A stretch of 40,983 nt of DNA from Arthrobacter globiformis NBRC 12137 (GCF_000238915.1 NZ_BAEG01000028.1:1-40983), one strand, 5' to 3'; positions 1 to 7,251 are shown, counted from the first letter of the stretch. The notes: generated by a model from the sequence alone, not told the origin. Program-made: numbers and translations.

Positions 1-116
1 TGCGGCTACGGCAGTACCGTCTCGAATGGCTGGTCGCGGCGTCCCCCTGCGCAGCGGGGTAGCTGCAGCGCTGCCGACTCCAGGATCGGGTACGTCCCCA
101 CACCCGGGCTATAGAA
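1..116. other. Left edge, no gene recognised
   Basis: I see no convincing reading frame here and no clear copy of the cassette junction repeat. It probably belongs to a cassette that continues to the left, because the first complete junction begins just after it. Confidence 0.3.
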
Positions 117-188
117 GGAACCCTTCACGGCACAGTTCGCTAGGTCTAGTCCATTGCTTTTCCCTTCGGGAACCCTGAACGGGCTCCC
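117..188 (+). repeat. Cassette junction repeat, full form
   Basis: This is one of the most complete copies. The first half (117-154) reads GGAACCCTTCACGGCAC, then AGTTCGCT, then AGGTCTAGTCCAT. The second half (169-188) carries another core, GGAACCCTGAACGGGC, in the same orientation 52 bp downstream. The first half is nearly identical to the copies starting at 8096, 10488 and 12442. Confidence 0.85.
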
Positions 189-205
189 TGGTGGGGGTGT
201 GGAAT

Positions 206-436
206 CTAGTCAGAATCCGGAAACTCAGTTACGAAGCCATCGTTCCATTCTTCAAAATCCAAGTCATGGGGGACGATCTCCAATTCACCCACCGCCTGCG
301 GGTCTTGCCGGTGAACCGCATCGAGGGCGATTTGTGCGAGTTCCTCGCTGGAAAAGAAACCCAGGAGACGAGTGGGGTTCCCTGATTCGATCTGGTCGTC
401 TTGCTGGACTCTATACAAGCTAAAGATTCTGTTCAC
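206..436 (-). CDS. Small DUF7336-like protein
   Basis: A 76 aa soluble protein starting at GTG (436) with a GGAG ribosome-binding site 7 bases upstream. Its middle (LLGFFSSEELAQIALDAV, then EIVPHDLD) matches the pattern of its upstream neighbour (VIGVFSSEEKASDSL, then IHRIELD), so the two genes are paralogues. From memory, the pattern of a hydrophobic strand, G-x-[FY]-SSEE-A, a helix and a final acidic strand fits the small family called DUF7336, whose function is unknown. The start lies 3 bases after the neighbour's stop, so the pair is co-transcribed and its ribosome-binding site lies in the end of the neighbour. Family assignment is from pattern only. Confidence 0.7.
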   Translation of the reverse strand: MNRIFSLYRVQQDDQIESGNPTRLLGFFSSEELAQIALDAVHRQDPQAVGELEIVPHDLDFEEWNDGFVTEFPDSD

Positions 437-439
437 CGG

Positions 440-673
440 TTACTCCCATAACTCGATCGGGTGGGCCAGAAGGCCGTCTAGCTCGATCCGGTGAATTGCG
501 AACCCTTCCAGGGAATCCTTGAATCCCTCAAGGAGGGCATGCCTCCTCAAAGAGTCTGAGGCCTTCTCCTCCGAGCTGAAGACGCCGATGACCTTAGATG
601 CCCGGCCGGCGAATAGGTCGGGATGGACGCGGGTGTGCAGCAGAAGGAAAACGGGCCCAGTCGATCGCGTCAT
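440..673 (-). CDS. Small DUF7336-like protein
   Basis: The ATG at 673 follows an AGAGGAACGA ribosome-binding site and gives 77 aa, beginning MTRSTGPVFLLLHTRV. That is almost the length of the downstream paralogue. The frame stays open upstream to 898, which would add 75 aa of unrecognised sequence. I prefer the short form because of the ribosome-binding site and because the family domain begins there. The core is KVIGVFSSEEKASDSL, a charged helix, then FAIHRIELDGL. It forms a two-gene unit with the paralogue at 206-436. Function unknown; a role as an antitoxin-like or immunity-like partner is speculation. Confidence 0.6.
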   Translation of the reverse strand: MTRSTGPVFLLLHTRVHPDLFAGRASKVIGVFSSEEKASDSLRRHALLEGFKDSLEGFAIHRIELDGLLAHPIELWE

Positions 674-1024
674 TCGTTCCTCTGTTATCCCAAGCGCTGT
701 TAGTAGTTCGAAGCCTACCGGCAAGACGTTTGGGTGCGTCGTGGTCCCGCGAGGAGTGAAGGCAGTTGGTCCGGAACCAATCCGGAGCGTTTGGCACAGT
801 ATGTCCGAGACGTAAACAACGGTAAGCGGCCCCGCATCAGGAGCGCGATCCGTCGGGACTATATCGAAACGCTCAGGCGGCGTGCGGCCGAGGACCACGG
901 AGACGACGAATAGTACGCGCTACGTCTGGCGTCGGGATGAAATGGGCGGCGAATCGTCGTCCCTAAGGGATCCTTCACAGGATTCTCGAATGATCCCGCC
1001 GTATCCACCGCGTTGGGCAGAGGA
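674..1024. other. Stretch without an assigned gene; open frame on minus strand and degenerate junction
   Basis: The minus-strand frame of the DUF7336-like gene is open from 673 back to 898 and could be an N-terminal extension, although it has no recognisable domain. Near 967-983 the plus strand reads GGGATCCTTCACAGG, a weak match to the junction core GGAACCCTTCACGG in the same orientation. This is where a cassette boundary would be expected, between the DUF7336-like pair and the AbiV-like gene. Confidence 0.35.
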
Positions 1025-1738
1025 CTAGTTCGACTGGCCTTGAGCATCCCCGTTCTTGCTCATTCGCTTCATAAAATCGGCGAATAATCCGGGATCCGAG
1101 TAGGGCATGACTGCCCAGTGCAAATCCTCAGCTGAGTCGATCAGGCTGAGATCTGCGCAGTCCTGCTGCCGCGTATGATCCTCGATCAGATGCATCTGGA
1201 TTACTTTCGCTGCGTGCTGAATGGAGTCAGCCACGCCATCAGCCGGAACATTCAGGGGTGACGTGACAACGTCGCCTGCTCGATCGACGTAGAAGCCTGC
1301 TTGCTTGTCCAGATTGCGCTGTTTTGCTGTTGCTTCGAAGGTGGCCAAATCCGGAAGTTGGTAATACTCCGCTCGTCGGCTCGGGTCCCAAAAGCCACCG
1401 AGACCTGATGCGAACTGCTCGGCTACTTGCAACTTTTCCGCATGAGGCCGGCGTGTTGTGCGCAGCCCTTCAGGTACCCGAACCTCTCGCGCCGGCCTGG
1501 GCGCTTGGCCGTAGAGCCCTAGCGGCGCAGTCCACTCCCACTCCGAGGCCTCGTAGAGCCACCGCGCCTTCGCAAGCTCTTCGACCGCGAGGACGAGAAG
1601 CGACTGGGCCCGGCCCGGGCTTTGGTGGCCAGCAAGAAGTGCGGCGTCCTCGATCAACGCCACCGCATTCGCCATGAGCGCCTTCCAAAACCGGCGAGCA
1701 AATTCTGCGCCGATTTCCTCAATGTCAGCTTCTCCCAT
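1025..1738 (-). CDS. AbiV-like abortive infection family protein
   Basis: A 237 aa protein. Residues about 19-66 contain ALMANAVALIEDAALLAG, then a short gap, then LLVLAVEELAKARWLYEA. This has the layout of AbiV-family proteins, where an N-A-x2-L-x2-DA-x2-L helix is followed by A-x4-A-x-EE-x-[GA]-KA. AbiV was described in Lactococcus as an abortive phage-infection factor that interferes with phage translation; activity of distant members is mostly untested. The C-terminal half is hydrophilic and unrecognised. The ATG at 1738 has no good ribosome-binding site, but the domain begins soon after it. It stands alone between two junction-like sequences, as a cassette would. The family call is from motif pattern only. 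Confidence 0.65.
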   Translation of the reverse strand: MGEADIEEIGAEFARRFWKALMANAVALIEDAALLAGHQSPGRAQSLLVLAVEELAKARWLYEASEWEWTAPLGLYGQAPRPAREVRVPEGLRTTRRPHAEKLQVAEQFASGLGGFWDPSRRAEYYQLPDLATFEATAKQRNLDKQAGFYVDRAGDVVTSPLNVPADGVADSIQHAAKVIQMHLIEDHTRQQDCADLSLIDSAEDLHWAVMPYSDPGLFADFMKRMSKNGDAQGQSN

Positions 1739-1793
1739 GTACTGATTATCGCGTGAGCTGCTGACAAGCGATTCAAGCCCTGATCGTTCCCGT

Positions 1794-1812
1794 GGAACCC
1801 GCGACCTTCGAC
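1794..1812 (+). repeat. Weak cassette junction-like motif
   Basis: GGAACCCGCGACCTTCG lies between the AbiV-like gene and the next minus-strand gene. It keeps the GGAACCC start and the orientation of better copies but has lost ACGG. Position supports it more than sequence does. Confidence 0.3.
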
Positions 1813-1840
1813 GAAGCCGCTCTCCGGGTCCAAATCGCAG

Positions 1841-2845
1841 TCAGACTTCTCGAGACGGTACGGTGTCGAGCAATCCGAGAACCGCGAGTGGATCGTTGAC
1901 GAGCGCAGCCAAACCAATCAACTTCGACGGGAATGCAGCCGGCTCCGCACTCAGGTTCTCTTCATCGAAGAGCCGATGAAACCTGTCGCGAAGCCCGAAC
2001 GGCAGCCTGTCGGCGACTTCGTCTTCCATTTTGGACACCTCAATAGAAAGCGCCGAGGGCCTGTGCCGCTGCATGCGTTCGAACTTGGTTTTTGGCTCGG
2101 GTGCGGGCAGCCTCGCCGCCTCTATCAGTCGCGCCGCCCCGGCGCTCACCCAAGCATCTGCTGCATTGACCGCTAATGGAACCGGGATCACTTGTACGGC
2201 CAGGATCGCTTCAAGCCTGACCGCGAGAGAAACACTTGATGGGTCTTCATGGGTGTTTACATAGCGAAGTACGTCAACGCCGGCTGCGCAGAGTTCAGCC
2301 AACTGCACGTCGCCTGCCATGTTGGCGCGCTCTGGATGCACGCCTGGTTCGATGGAGGCGTTGCGGCGGAGGCGTACCCGGTATAAGTAGAACTGCTCGT
2401 CGGCACCGTTTTGGTCAGTCATCCGCCTGAGCATGTTCTCGATCGCCGCCTCGTAGGTGCCCAGATGAAGTGCCTTAGCCTTCTGACGCGTGGCCCAGCG
2501 CTCCAGCCCTCTCCCGTCGCCCCCGATTTCTTGCAATCTCCGCTTGGTGATGTCCGTGATGGTAGCTGTGGGGTCGAAGGCTCGATCGGGCCAGTTCGGG
2601 TGCGTTGACGTGTGATACCAGAACGTTTCACGCACCTTCGAGTCATCGTGGGAGGGGTCATCTTGCGAAGCCCAGAAGTCAGGCCGCTTCTCGGACTCGC
2701 AGTTGGTGCCGCAATTCAGACAGGCTTCATCTCGTTGGTGAAAGCGGTCTAACCACTCAGCGTTTGCATGCCACTCACTGCTACAAGTCCCGCAACGCAT
2801 CCAACGGAGGCGTTCAAAATCCACTGCTCGCTCAATCACGATCAC
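1841..2845 (-). CDS. Hypothetical protein with N-terminal zinc ribbon, possible ART-like fold
   Basis: About 334 aa from a GTG at 2845; the frame is open to 2917, but the protein looks natural from VIVIERAVDF. Near the N terminus, MRCGTC and, 22 residues on, CLNCGTNC supply cysteine pairs typical of a small zinc ribbon. Farther on are YHTSTHPNWP, LHLGTYEAAIENML, FYLYRVRL and YVNTHEDPSSVSL. An H-G-T-x2-AA motif followed by Y-x-V and a Y-V-N-x2-E segment recalls uncharacterised actinobacterial proteins that I associate with ADP-ribosyltransferase-like or RES-like folds. That assignment is an inference of low certainty. The C-terminal third, helical and charged, is unrecognised. The gene is a single-gene cassette, with a clear junction upstream at 2940. 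Confidence 0.55.
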   Translation of the reverse strand: MIVIERAVDFERLRWMRCGTCSSEWHANAEWLDRFHQRDEACLNCGTNCESEKRPDFWASQDDPSHDDSKVRETFWYHTSTHPNWPDRAFDPTATITDITKRRLQEIGGDGRGLERWATRQKAKALHLGTYEAAIENMLRRMTDQNGADEQFYLYRVRLRRNASIEPGVHPERANMAGDVQLAELCAAGVDVLRYVNTHEDPSSVSLAVRLEAILAVQVIPVPLAVNAADAWVSAGAARLIEAARLPAPEPKTKFERMQRHRPSALSIEVSKMEDEVADRLPFGLRDRFHRLFDEENLSAEPAAFPSKLIGLAALVNDPLAVLGLLDTVPSREV

Positions 2846-2939
2846 CAGTCTCACACGAAGGACTGACAGACCCCTCAGGCTATGTCTGCCTCGAACTGCA
2901 GAGTTTCCCCGCACCACTGCCCATTAGCCGATCACCGAA

Positions 2940-2997
2940 GGAACCGTTCATGGCACAGGCCGCTAGGTCTAGTCCATTTTCCCCTCGGGAACGGGTC
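2940..2997 (+). repeat. Cassette junction repeat, full form
   Basis: Reads GGAACCGTTCATGGCAC, GGCCGCT, AGGTCTAGTCCAT (2940-2977), then CCCCTCGGGAACGGGTC as the weakened second core. It lies between two genes that are both on the minus strand. Confidence 0.8.
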
Positions 2998-3025
2998 TTG
3001 GGCATTCGAGTTGGATCTGTAACGG

Positions 3026-3466
3026 TTACGGTACTTGCTTCCCGTCGTAACCCAGGAGTCGCCCTATTCGTGCGAGCGAGACATACGGTGAATGCCATTC
3101 GATGGGCGTGCCACCCAGCCACTCCTGTAGCTCCTCCAGGCTGTTGAAACATGAATCAGGGTCGTCGTCGCCGGGACCGGCATTATCCCTATCAACCAAC
3201 CAGTATTCAGCCGAGTATGAAAAATCTGCTGGTTTGTACTCTCGGTTCAGCGCGGGATCACCATAAACCTGGACTAATACGTCGTGGCCTACGTACGGGC
3301 CCTCGAGTACCCTGCCGGTGAACTCACGCCGGCCGGCGGTGATGGCCTCCCAGTTCGGTCCGTACCCATAGTCTGGCTCGGGCAAGGATTCCAACTTGCT
3401 CACTCGAGCTTTCCGAGCTCGCCACTGGGGATCAAGTTTGAGAGGGACGGTCCGCCATTTCCACAT
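3026..3466 (-). CDS. Hypothetical protein, paralogue of 9914-10411
   Basis: A 146 aa soluble protein of unknown function. I chose the ATG at 3466 (MWKWRTVPLKLD) because the paralogue at 9914-10411 starts with MWKWRTARLKLD; an ATG five codons earlier is also possible. Both proteins share PEPxYGYGP, AGRREFTGRVL, GPYVGHDxL, ADFSYxAxYWLVD, DNAGPGDD, LEELQ and IEWHSPYxSLARIGRL, so most of the length is conserved. The acidic centre and aromatic clusters recall small immunity or regulatory proteins, but no family is recognised. It sits between junction motifs at 2940 and 3542, as a one-gene cassette. Confidence 0.7.
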   Translation of the reverse strand: MWKWRTVPLKLDPQWRARKARVSKLESLPEPDYGYGPNWEAITAGRREFTGRVLEGPYVGHDVLVQVYGDPALNREYKPADFSYSAEYWLVDRDNAGPGDDDPDSCFNSLEELQEWLGGTPIEWHSPYVSLARIGRLLGYDGKQVP

Positions 3467-3541
3467 CTTCCTATCATGCACTTCGGCATCGAGATGTGTG
3501 GCTCCCCACAGATTCCAACGGCGTGTAATTCAGCCATTCAT

Positions 3542-3560
3542 GGAACCCTGACCGGGGCGG
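3542..3560 (+). repeat. Cassette junction repeat, short form
   Basis: GGAACCCTGACCGGGGC resembles the second core of full copies. It separates the gene ending upstream from the membrane-protein gene that follows. Confidence 0.5.
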
Positions 3561-3694
3561 AAAATCGGCTCTCCGCCGAGACTGGCCAAATGTGGCCAGG
3601 AAGTCGTCATCAGAGGGCAAGGGGCATGTCGCTAAAAGGCGAACTGTTTCCCTCCGAACGAGCCCACGGAGGGTTCTTGTTTGTATAGAAGGTC

Positions 3695-4237
3695 TCAGAA
3701 AGGACCAGTGGCGCGGTCGATTTGGCCAGCGAGCAGGCTCAGACCTGCTTCTCCGGTGGCTACTTCCAGGTCTCCCTTGTCGGTGCCGATCGCTGCGATT
3801 TTCCAGGACCGCTTGAGCTCCGCCGGCCTCTTCGGGGGAAGATCGAGCAATCCGTAGGAGGATAACTCGCTGAACTCTCGCACATGTTCCGTGGGGGATC
3901 CCATCTCGTCAAACAGGGGCCGGAATTTGATAATTCCATCGTTCACCTCGGCAAATCCCCGTTCCCACCTGCTGCTCAGCGAACCAGGGAGAGCCTTGGG
4001 GTAGCGGATTGCACATTCAATCAGTCCGCGCTCAACGTCTCGGACGAGACGAGCCTCCCGCTCCGACGCTGCCAGTCGCGCGACTACGAGCGCAAAGGCA
4101 GCGATGATGACGACAGTGAGCGCAACTGAGGGCCAGAAACCGAGCGGTTCACGGAGGATGCTGGAGACCAACATGCCAACGAGGAGAACCCACCAGTACG
4201 ATCGAGCGAGTGCCTTTTCCCACCTTCCGAGCGGCAA
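3695..4237 (-). CDS. Hypothetical membrane protein
   Basis: About 180 aa with two membrane-spanning segments near the N terminus (residues about 13-28 and 34-56), followed by a soluble domain of about 120 residues that is probably cytoplasmic (LVRDVERGLIECAIRYPKAL, then FREFSELSSYG-like sequence). The longest frame begins at a TTG without a good ribosome-binding site, so the start is uncertain and may lie slightly downstream. No family recognised. Its architecture, a short membrane anchor plus a soluble domain, recurs elsewhere in this array. Confidence 0.6.
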   Translation of the reverse strand: MPLGRWEKALARSYWWVLLVGMLVSSILREPLGFWPSVALTVVIIAAFALVVARLAASEREARLVRDVERGLIECAIRYPKALPGSLSSRWERGFAEVNDGIIKFRPLFDEMGSPTEHVREFSELSSYGLLDLPPKRPAELKRSWKIAAIGTDKGDLEVATGEAGLSLLAGQIDRATGPF

Positions 4238-4361
4238 GGGCTTTTTTATCTCGGCTGCCCTTTTTTGATCCTAGCCCGCACTGATACCCGGGCGGGAAGA
4301 ATTAAGTCTCGGACTTTCCGGTAACGCTGACCGGACAGTTGGGCCAGTCCGGGCAGCTACT

Positions 4362-4580
4362 TCAGGTCTTGGGGCTAATGATAGATACGTCGCCGCTTTT
4401 CAAGCGGCGTCGAAGGCAGTCCGCGATACGCTCAGCATCTTCTTTTTTCGCCGCTTCGCGAAGTTTGATGCTCAAGTGCGTCGACGGCAGATCTGCACTT
4501 TGAATTGACTCTTCGATAATCGGGTCTTCGAGGCACGGGTCTATCGCGCCGCTCCTCGGCCGGCCACGCCTACGACCCAA
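4362..4580 (-). CDS. Small hypothetical ORF, perhaps the 3' part of a broken gene
   Basis: A 72 aa frame from a TTG at 4580. The C-terminal half (LSIKLREAAKKEDAERIADC, then LRRRLKSGDVSII) looks like real protein, with a basic amphipathic helix. The N-terminal 13 residues overlap, in another frame, the end of a lipoprotein-like ORF (4541-4714). A single frameshift near 4545 would join the lipoprotein signal to this C-terminal part. It may therefore be a separate small gene or the tail of a frameshifted one. Confidence 0.4.
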   Translation of the reverse strand: MGRRRGRPRSGAIDPCLEDPIIEESIQSADLPSTHLSIKLREAAKKEDAERIADCLRRRLKSGDVSIISPKT

Positions 4581-4714
4581 CGGTCAGATTTGCCGGGGGT
4601 GATGTTTGCCTCTCCTGGGATCATCGCGCAACTTCCTAAGACAAGTGGAATAACACTTATCCCAATCATCCACTGCCAATTCGTCTTCTTGGCCCTTGCT
4701 AGAGCTCGCAGCAT
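4541..4714 (-). CDS. Small lipoprotein-like ORF
   Basis: A 57 aa frame from an ATG at 4714, with GGGGAG 12 bases upstream. It begins MLRALARAKKTNWQWM, followed by a hydrophobic segment ending VLGSCAMIPG. The LGSC fits a bacterial lipobox, with lipidation at the cysteine near residue 29. The mature part is only about 29 residues and overlaps the frame of 4362-4580, so this may be the 5' part of one lipoprotein gene broken by a frameshift. Alternative frames across this stretch look less protein-like. Confidence 0.4.
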   Translation of the reverse strand: MLRALARAKKTNWQWMIGISVIPLVLGSCAMIPGEANITPGKSDRWVVGVAGRGAAR

Positions 4715-4795
4715 GGCCCGAGCATACTCCCCAGCCCGCGAGGTTTCGTGAGGGAAGTCGTCTCGAGTACGGAGCTGTCCTCATATGCGCAGCCC

Positions 4796-5372
4796 TCATC
4801 GGGCTATTCGGCCAGCGGCAGACGATGTGACTCCTTTTGAGTCAACGAACTCTCTGGATTCGGCTAGGTGCCTTGCCAGGACGATGTACTGACCCGCCCC
4901 TGCGTGCAATGGTTTTCCCTGAATCGGCGAGCCGCCACGCCGACTCCTGGACCTGCTCGCCGCGCAGCCAATCAAGGCGTTCCACCGGCCGCTGAAGTTG
5001 GCGTTGCAGCCAGCCGGCAGCGAATGTGCCGTACGTCTCCGGCGCCTCGTCCAGACCGACGACTGTGAGGCCGTCTCCGTCGTAGACATGGTTGTCGAGG
5101 AGATGGTCATCGCCCCATTCACCTTCCAAGGCTCGGCCGTAGGGGCCTTCGTTCCAGTAGCCGATCTGGAGCGTACAGGTGCCTTGCGGGACGTCGATTC
5201 CAGGGACGGTGAGAGTCACGACTATCGGTTTCATGCGGTCCAGCACCGTGAACGAGCCGAGCTGTACATCGGGAAGGGACCACGCGGATACTGCGAGCGT
5301 GATCCCGCTAAGGAAATTCGCCTCTTCGGGCGTGCGGGGTGGATCTCCGCCAGGCTGACCTTGGGCCATCAT
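4796..5372 (-). pseudogene. Hypothetical protein gene with a probable frameshift
   Basis: The frame from the ATG at 5372 encodes a plausible protein (SGITLAVSAWSLPDV, then VVTLTVPGIDVPQGTCTL, then IGYWNEGPYGRALEGEWGDD) up to about residue 152. It then turns into low-quality sequence ending at 4842. The neighbouring frame carries a natural continuation, LHAGAGQYIVLARHLAESRE, ending with a stop at 4796. The switch falls at a run of four T at 4913-4916 on the plus strand (AAAA in the coding strand); removing one base joins the frames as DSGKPLHAGAG. The repaired protein would be about 191 aa, acidic and soluble, of unknown family. A sequencing error in the homopolymer would give the same picture. 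Confidence 0.6.
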
Positions 5373-5444
5373 GTTGAGAGCCTAATCCAGCGTGGACCGA
5401 TATCTACTGGCCCTGATGGAAACTAGCCAGCACGGTACGAAGGA

Positions 5445-5482
5445 CGAACCCTGCACGGAACCGGTCGTGAGGTCTAGTCCAA
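5445..5482 (+). repeat. Cassette junction repeat
   Basis: CGAACCCTGCACGGAAC, CGGTCGTG, AGGTCTAGTCCAA. The right half is perfectly kept. A weak second core, CTGGGAACGAC, follows near 5491. It lies between a minus-strand and a plus-strand gene, yet keeps the usual orientation. Confidence 0.75.
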
Positions 5483-5597
5483 TGGCTCCGCTGGGAACGA
5501 CTACATGGACGTGGGGTGACGTAAGGTGGGCGTTATTGGCTCCATTGGTCCATCTTCGGAGCTGTCCCGATGAGCCTTCTAGGGAAAGCGGCAACCG

Positions 5598-6050
5598 ATG
5601 CGCGGATTTACTTTTGATTACACTCCGTCAGATAAGTTCGACCGACCAGATGAGGAAGTCGCACGAAATGGCTCTGCATATGACAGATCGACCCTAGCCC
5701 GACACGAAAACCTGAGTCGGGAGATGTTCCTCATCCTGGCTGACACAGACGAGTATGACGTCTATAGCTCGCTCGCGATGAACTACACAACACCCCCGGA
5801 CATCCTGGACAGGGCTGTGGAACGTTTCCCGGAGCTGCGTGAATGGGCGGCCACCAATCCGAATGCTTCCGCTGATCTGATGAGAACAGCCCCGCTGGCC
5901 GAACACATCGCGCAATCCATTGTTAACTTCCTGAATCAGGTCGAGGCCACCGACGCTGAACGTCGGGAACTGATGAAGCGCTATTACAAGCTGACGCCGC
6001 CCGGTGGCCCGCTCCTAGGGGACGTTTGGGCTGACATCCGTCTGGAGTGA
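5598..6050 (+). CDS. Hypothetical protein with LRV-like helical repeats
   Basis: A 150 aa soluble protein. The ATG at 5598 has AGGGAAAG about 10 bases upstream. Residues about 33-100 contain LARHENLSREMFLILADTDE, then LAMNYTTPPDILDRAVE, then WAATNPNASADLMRTA. The recurring N-x2-[TL]-[SP]-x2-[MIL]-[FLA] pattern is that of leucine-rich repeat variant (LRV) helices, which form small alpha-solenoid interaction surfaces. The role is unknown; protein-protein binding is the usual use of such repeats. It has its own cassette between 5445 and 6070. Confidence 0.65.
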   Translation: MRGFTFDYTPSDKFDRPDEEVARNGSAYDRSTLARHENLSREMFLILADTDEYDVYSSLAMNYTTPPDILDRAVERFPELREWAATNPNASADLMRTAPLAEHIAQSIVNFLNQVEATDAERRELMKRYYKLTPPGGPLLGDVWADIRLE

Positions 6051-6069
6051 AGGTCGCCTCCGCTTTTGC

Positions 6070-6087
6070 GGAACCCTTTACGGCACC
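6070..6087 (+). repeat. Cassette junction repeat, left core only
   Basis: GGAACCCTTTACGGCAC is a near-perfect left core; the AGGTCTAGTCC half is missing. It lies 20 bases after the upstream stop codon. Confidence 0.7.
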
Positions 6088-6198
6088 CAGCCACGCCTTG
6101 GCATACGCACTGTTCCTTCTGTCGAGTTGAGGGGTACATTCATCTGGCCTCTGTTCCTTTGAGCAGGGAATCAGCCAGCTGATGGGTAGGAGTCCGTC

Positions 6199-6447
6199 GT
6201 GGTCTTGCAGGGACTAGGTTTCACCTTATTGGGGGCGTTATTCCTGCTCCTCGGCTTGGCGATAGCCGTATTTCGGGCTGCCGTCTCGAAGGGACATCGG
6301 CAATGGATGGATATGTTCGCTGGACGGCGAGGCCGCGAAGCAGCTGAAGCGATCACGGAGGGGACTTGGCTGGCGATAGGGGTGCTGTTTGGGCTCCTCG
6401 GGATCGGTCTTCTGTTCGCTGGCCTGAACCTGCTCCTGCGCCATTGA
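6199..6447 (+). CDS. Small membrane protein
   Basis: An 82 aa protein starting at GTG (6199), with TAGGAG 6 bases upstream. It has two membrane segments (residues about 4-28 and 58-80) joined by a basic loop (SKGHRQWMDMFAGRRGREAA). It is a single-gene cassette between junctions at 6070 and 6514. No family recognised. Size and topology resemble several other small proteins in this array (13263, 13525, 18629). Confidence 0.65.
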   Translation: MVLQGLGFTLLGALFLLLGLAIAVFRAAVSKGHRQWMDMFAGRRGREAAEAITEGTWLAIGVLFGLLGIGLLFAGLNLLLRH

Positions 6448-6513
6448 AAGCCGCATCTCCGAATTTGACCCCCATAGGAGGAACGTCGTTGAAGATTCGC
6501 GGCTTTCCTTCCG

Positions 6514-6550
6514 GGAACCCTCAACGGAACGGTTAGGTCACCCAGACCAA
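6514..6550 (+). repeat. Cassette junction repeat, second-core form
   Basis: TTCCGGGAACCCTCAACGG closely matches the second core of the full repeat at 169. A trace of the right half follows (TTAGGTC, then AGACCAAT). Confidence 0.6.
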
Positions 6551-6560
6551 TTAGGCGAAA

Positions 6561-6992
6561 TCAGCCAAGGGCTGTGGCCACGGCAACAGTAGGCACGAGT
6601 AAGACTGGAAGGATTCCCAGCAGTCTCAGGAAGTACTTACGATGCGCTTTTAGTTCCGAATGCCACTCCGCGTACTCGGCGGTATCGCCCATATACCGCT
6701 TCCACATCACCCGTTTTTCAGAATAGGCACCCAGGAACTTCACTATCCTGGTCGGCCGAAAACGCGAAGCGAGAAGCATGCTCCCAGAGATGGCCGACAA
6801 CCATGCGCCGGCCGGTCCGAGGCCGCTCGGCCGGAAGCCTGCGTAAATCGCAAAAAGAGGAACGACGAACAGAACCAGCAAAGTATAGAAAAAGCTGTAC
6901 AGGGATGCGCGCTCACCCCTCCGGAAGCAGAGCGCCAGTGTCACAACTGCGACCAGAATCGACCCCGCGGCGAACAACGCGCTGCCCGTCAC
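6561..6992 (-). CDS. Hypothetical membrane protein
   Basis: About 143 aa from a GTG at 6992, preceded by AAGAAGG; a longer TTG frame to 7040 has no ribosome-binding site. Four hydrophobic segments are visible (SALFAAGSILVAVVTLAL; FFYTLLVLFVVPLFAIYAG; LSAISGSMLLA; the C-terminal LLGILPVLLVPTVAVATA). A charged loop with many aromatic residues precedes the last. No family recognised. Its 5' end faces the sigma-factor remnant on the plus strand. Confidence 0.55.
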   Translation of the reverse strand: MTGSALFAAGSILVAVVTLALCFRRGERASLYSFFYTLLVLFVVPLFAIYAGFRPSGLGPAGAWLSAISGSMLLASRFRPTRIVKFLGAYSEKRVMWKRYMGDTAEYAEWHSELKAHRKYFLRLLGILPVLLVPTVAVATALG

Positions 6993-7074
6993 TGCCCGCC
7001 TTCTTGCAGTGGGTTTACGATGTTCGATGCCATCAGGCAATTTTAGCTGGACGACTTATGATGAACTGCCCTGG

Positions 7075-7251
7075 GTGAGCCTGGTGGTTTTCGAGGACTT
7101 CACCATCGCCGCCGCTGCAGCCGTCCTTAAGCTGACGCCCGGGTCGGCCAAGACCCGGATGCACCGGGCGCGCCAGCGCATGAAAACCGCGCTCACCGGT
7201 ACACATTACGTCCCCACCCCGATCACGGTTTTGGAAGGAGAACGGTCATGA
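7075..7251 (+). pseudogene. ECF sigma factor C-terminal remnant (region 4)
   Basis: Translation from 7075 gives SLVVFEDFTIAAAAAVLKL, then TPGSAKTRMHRARQRMKTAL. That is the end of sigma region 4 of an extracytoplasmic-function sigma factor, including the recognition helix and the typical K-x-R-x-HRARQ. Regions 2 and the first part of 4 are absent. The bases upstream read as unrelated sequence near the start of the opposite-strand gene. The stop overlaps the start of the next gene (ATGA), the usual arrangement of a sigma/anti-sigma pair, so this is the stump of such an operon. Confidence 0.7.

Noticed and set aside
490..510. Junction-like GCGAACCCTTCCAGGG inside a gene
   Set aside because: It lies within the coding sequence of a DUF7336-like gene and lacks ACGG and the right half; treated as chance.
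674..898. N-terminal extension of the second DUF7336-like gene
   Set aside because: The frame is open but has no recognisable domain, and a good ribosome-binding site and ATG stand at 673; kept only as an alternative.
4236..4270. Terminator-like stem AAGGGC/GCCCTT with a T-run on the plus strand
   Set aside because: No plus-strand gene lies upstream, and the stem overlaps the start of a minus-strand gene; too weak to call.
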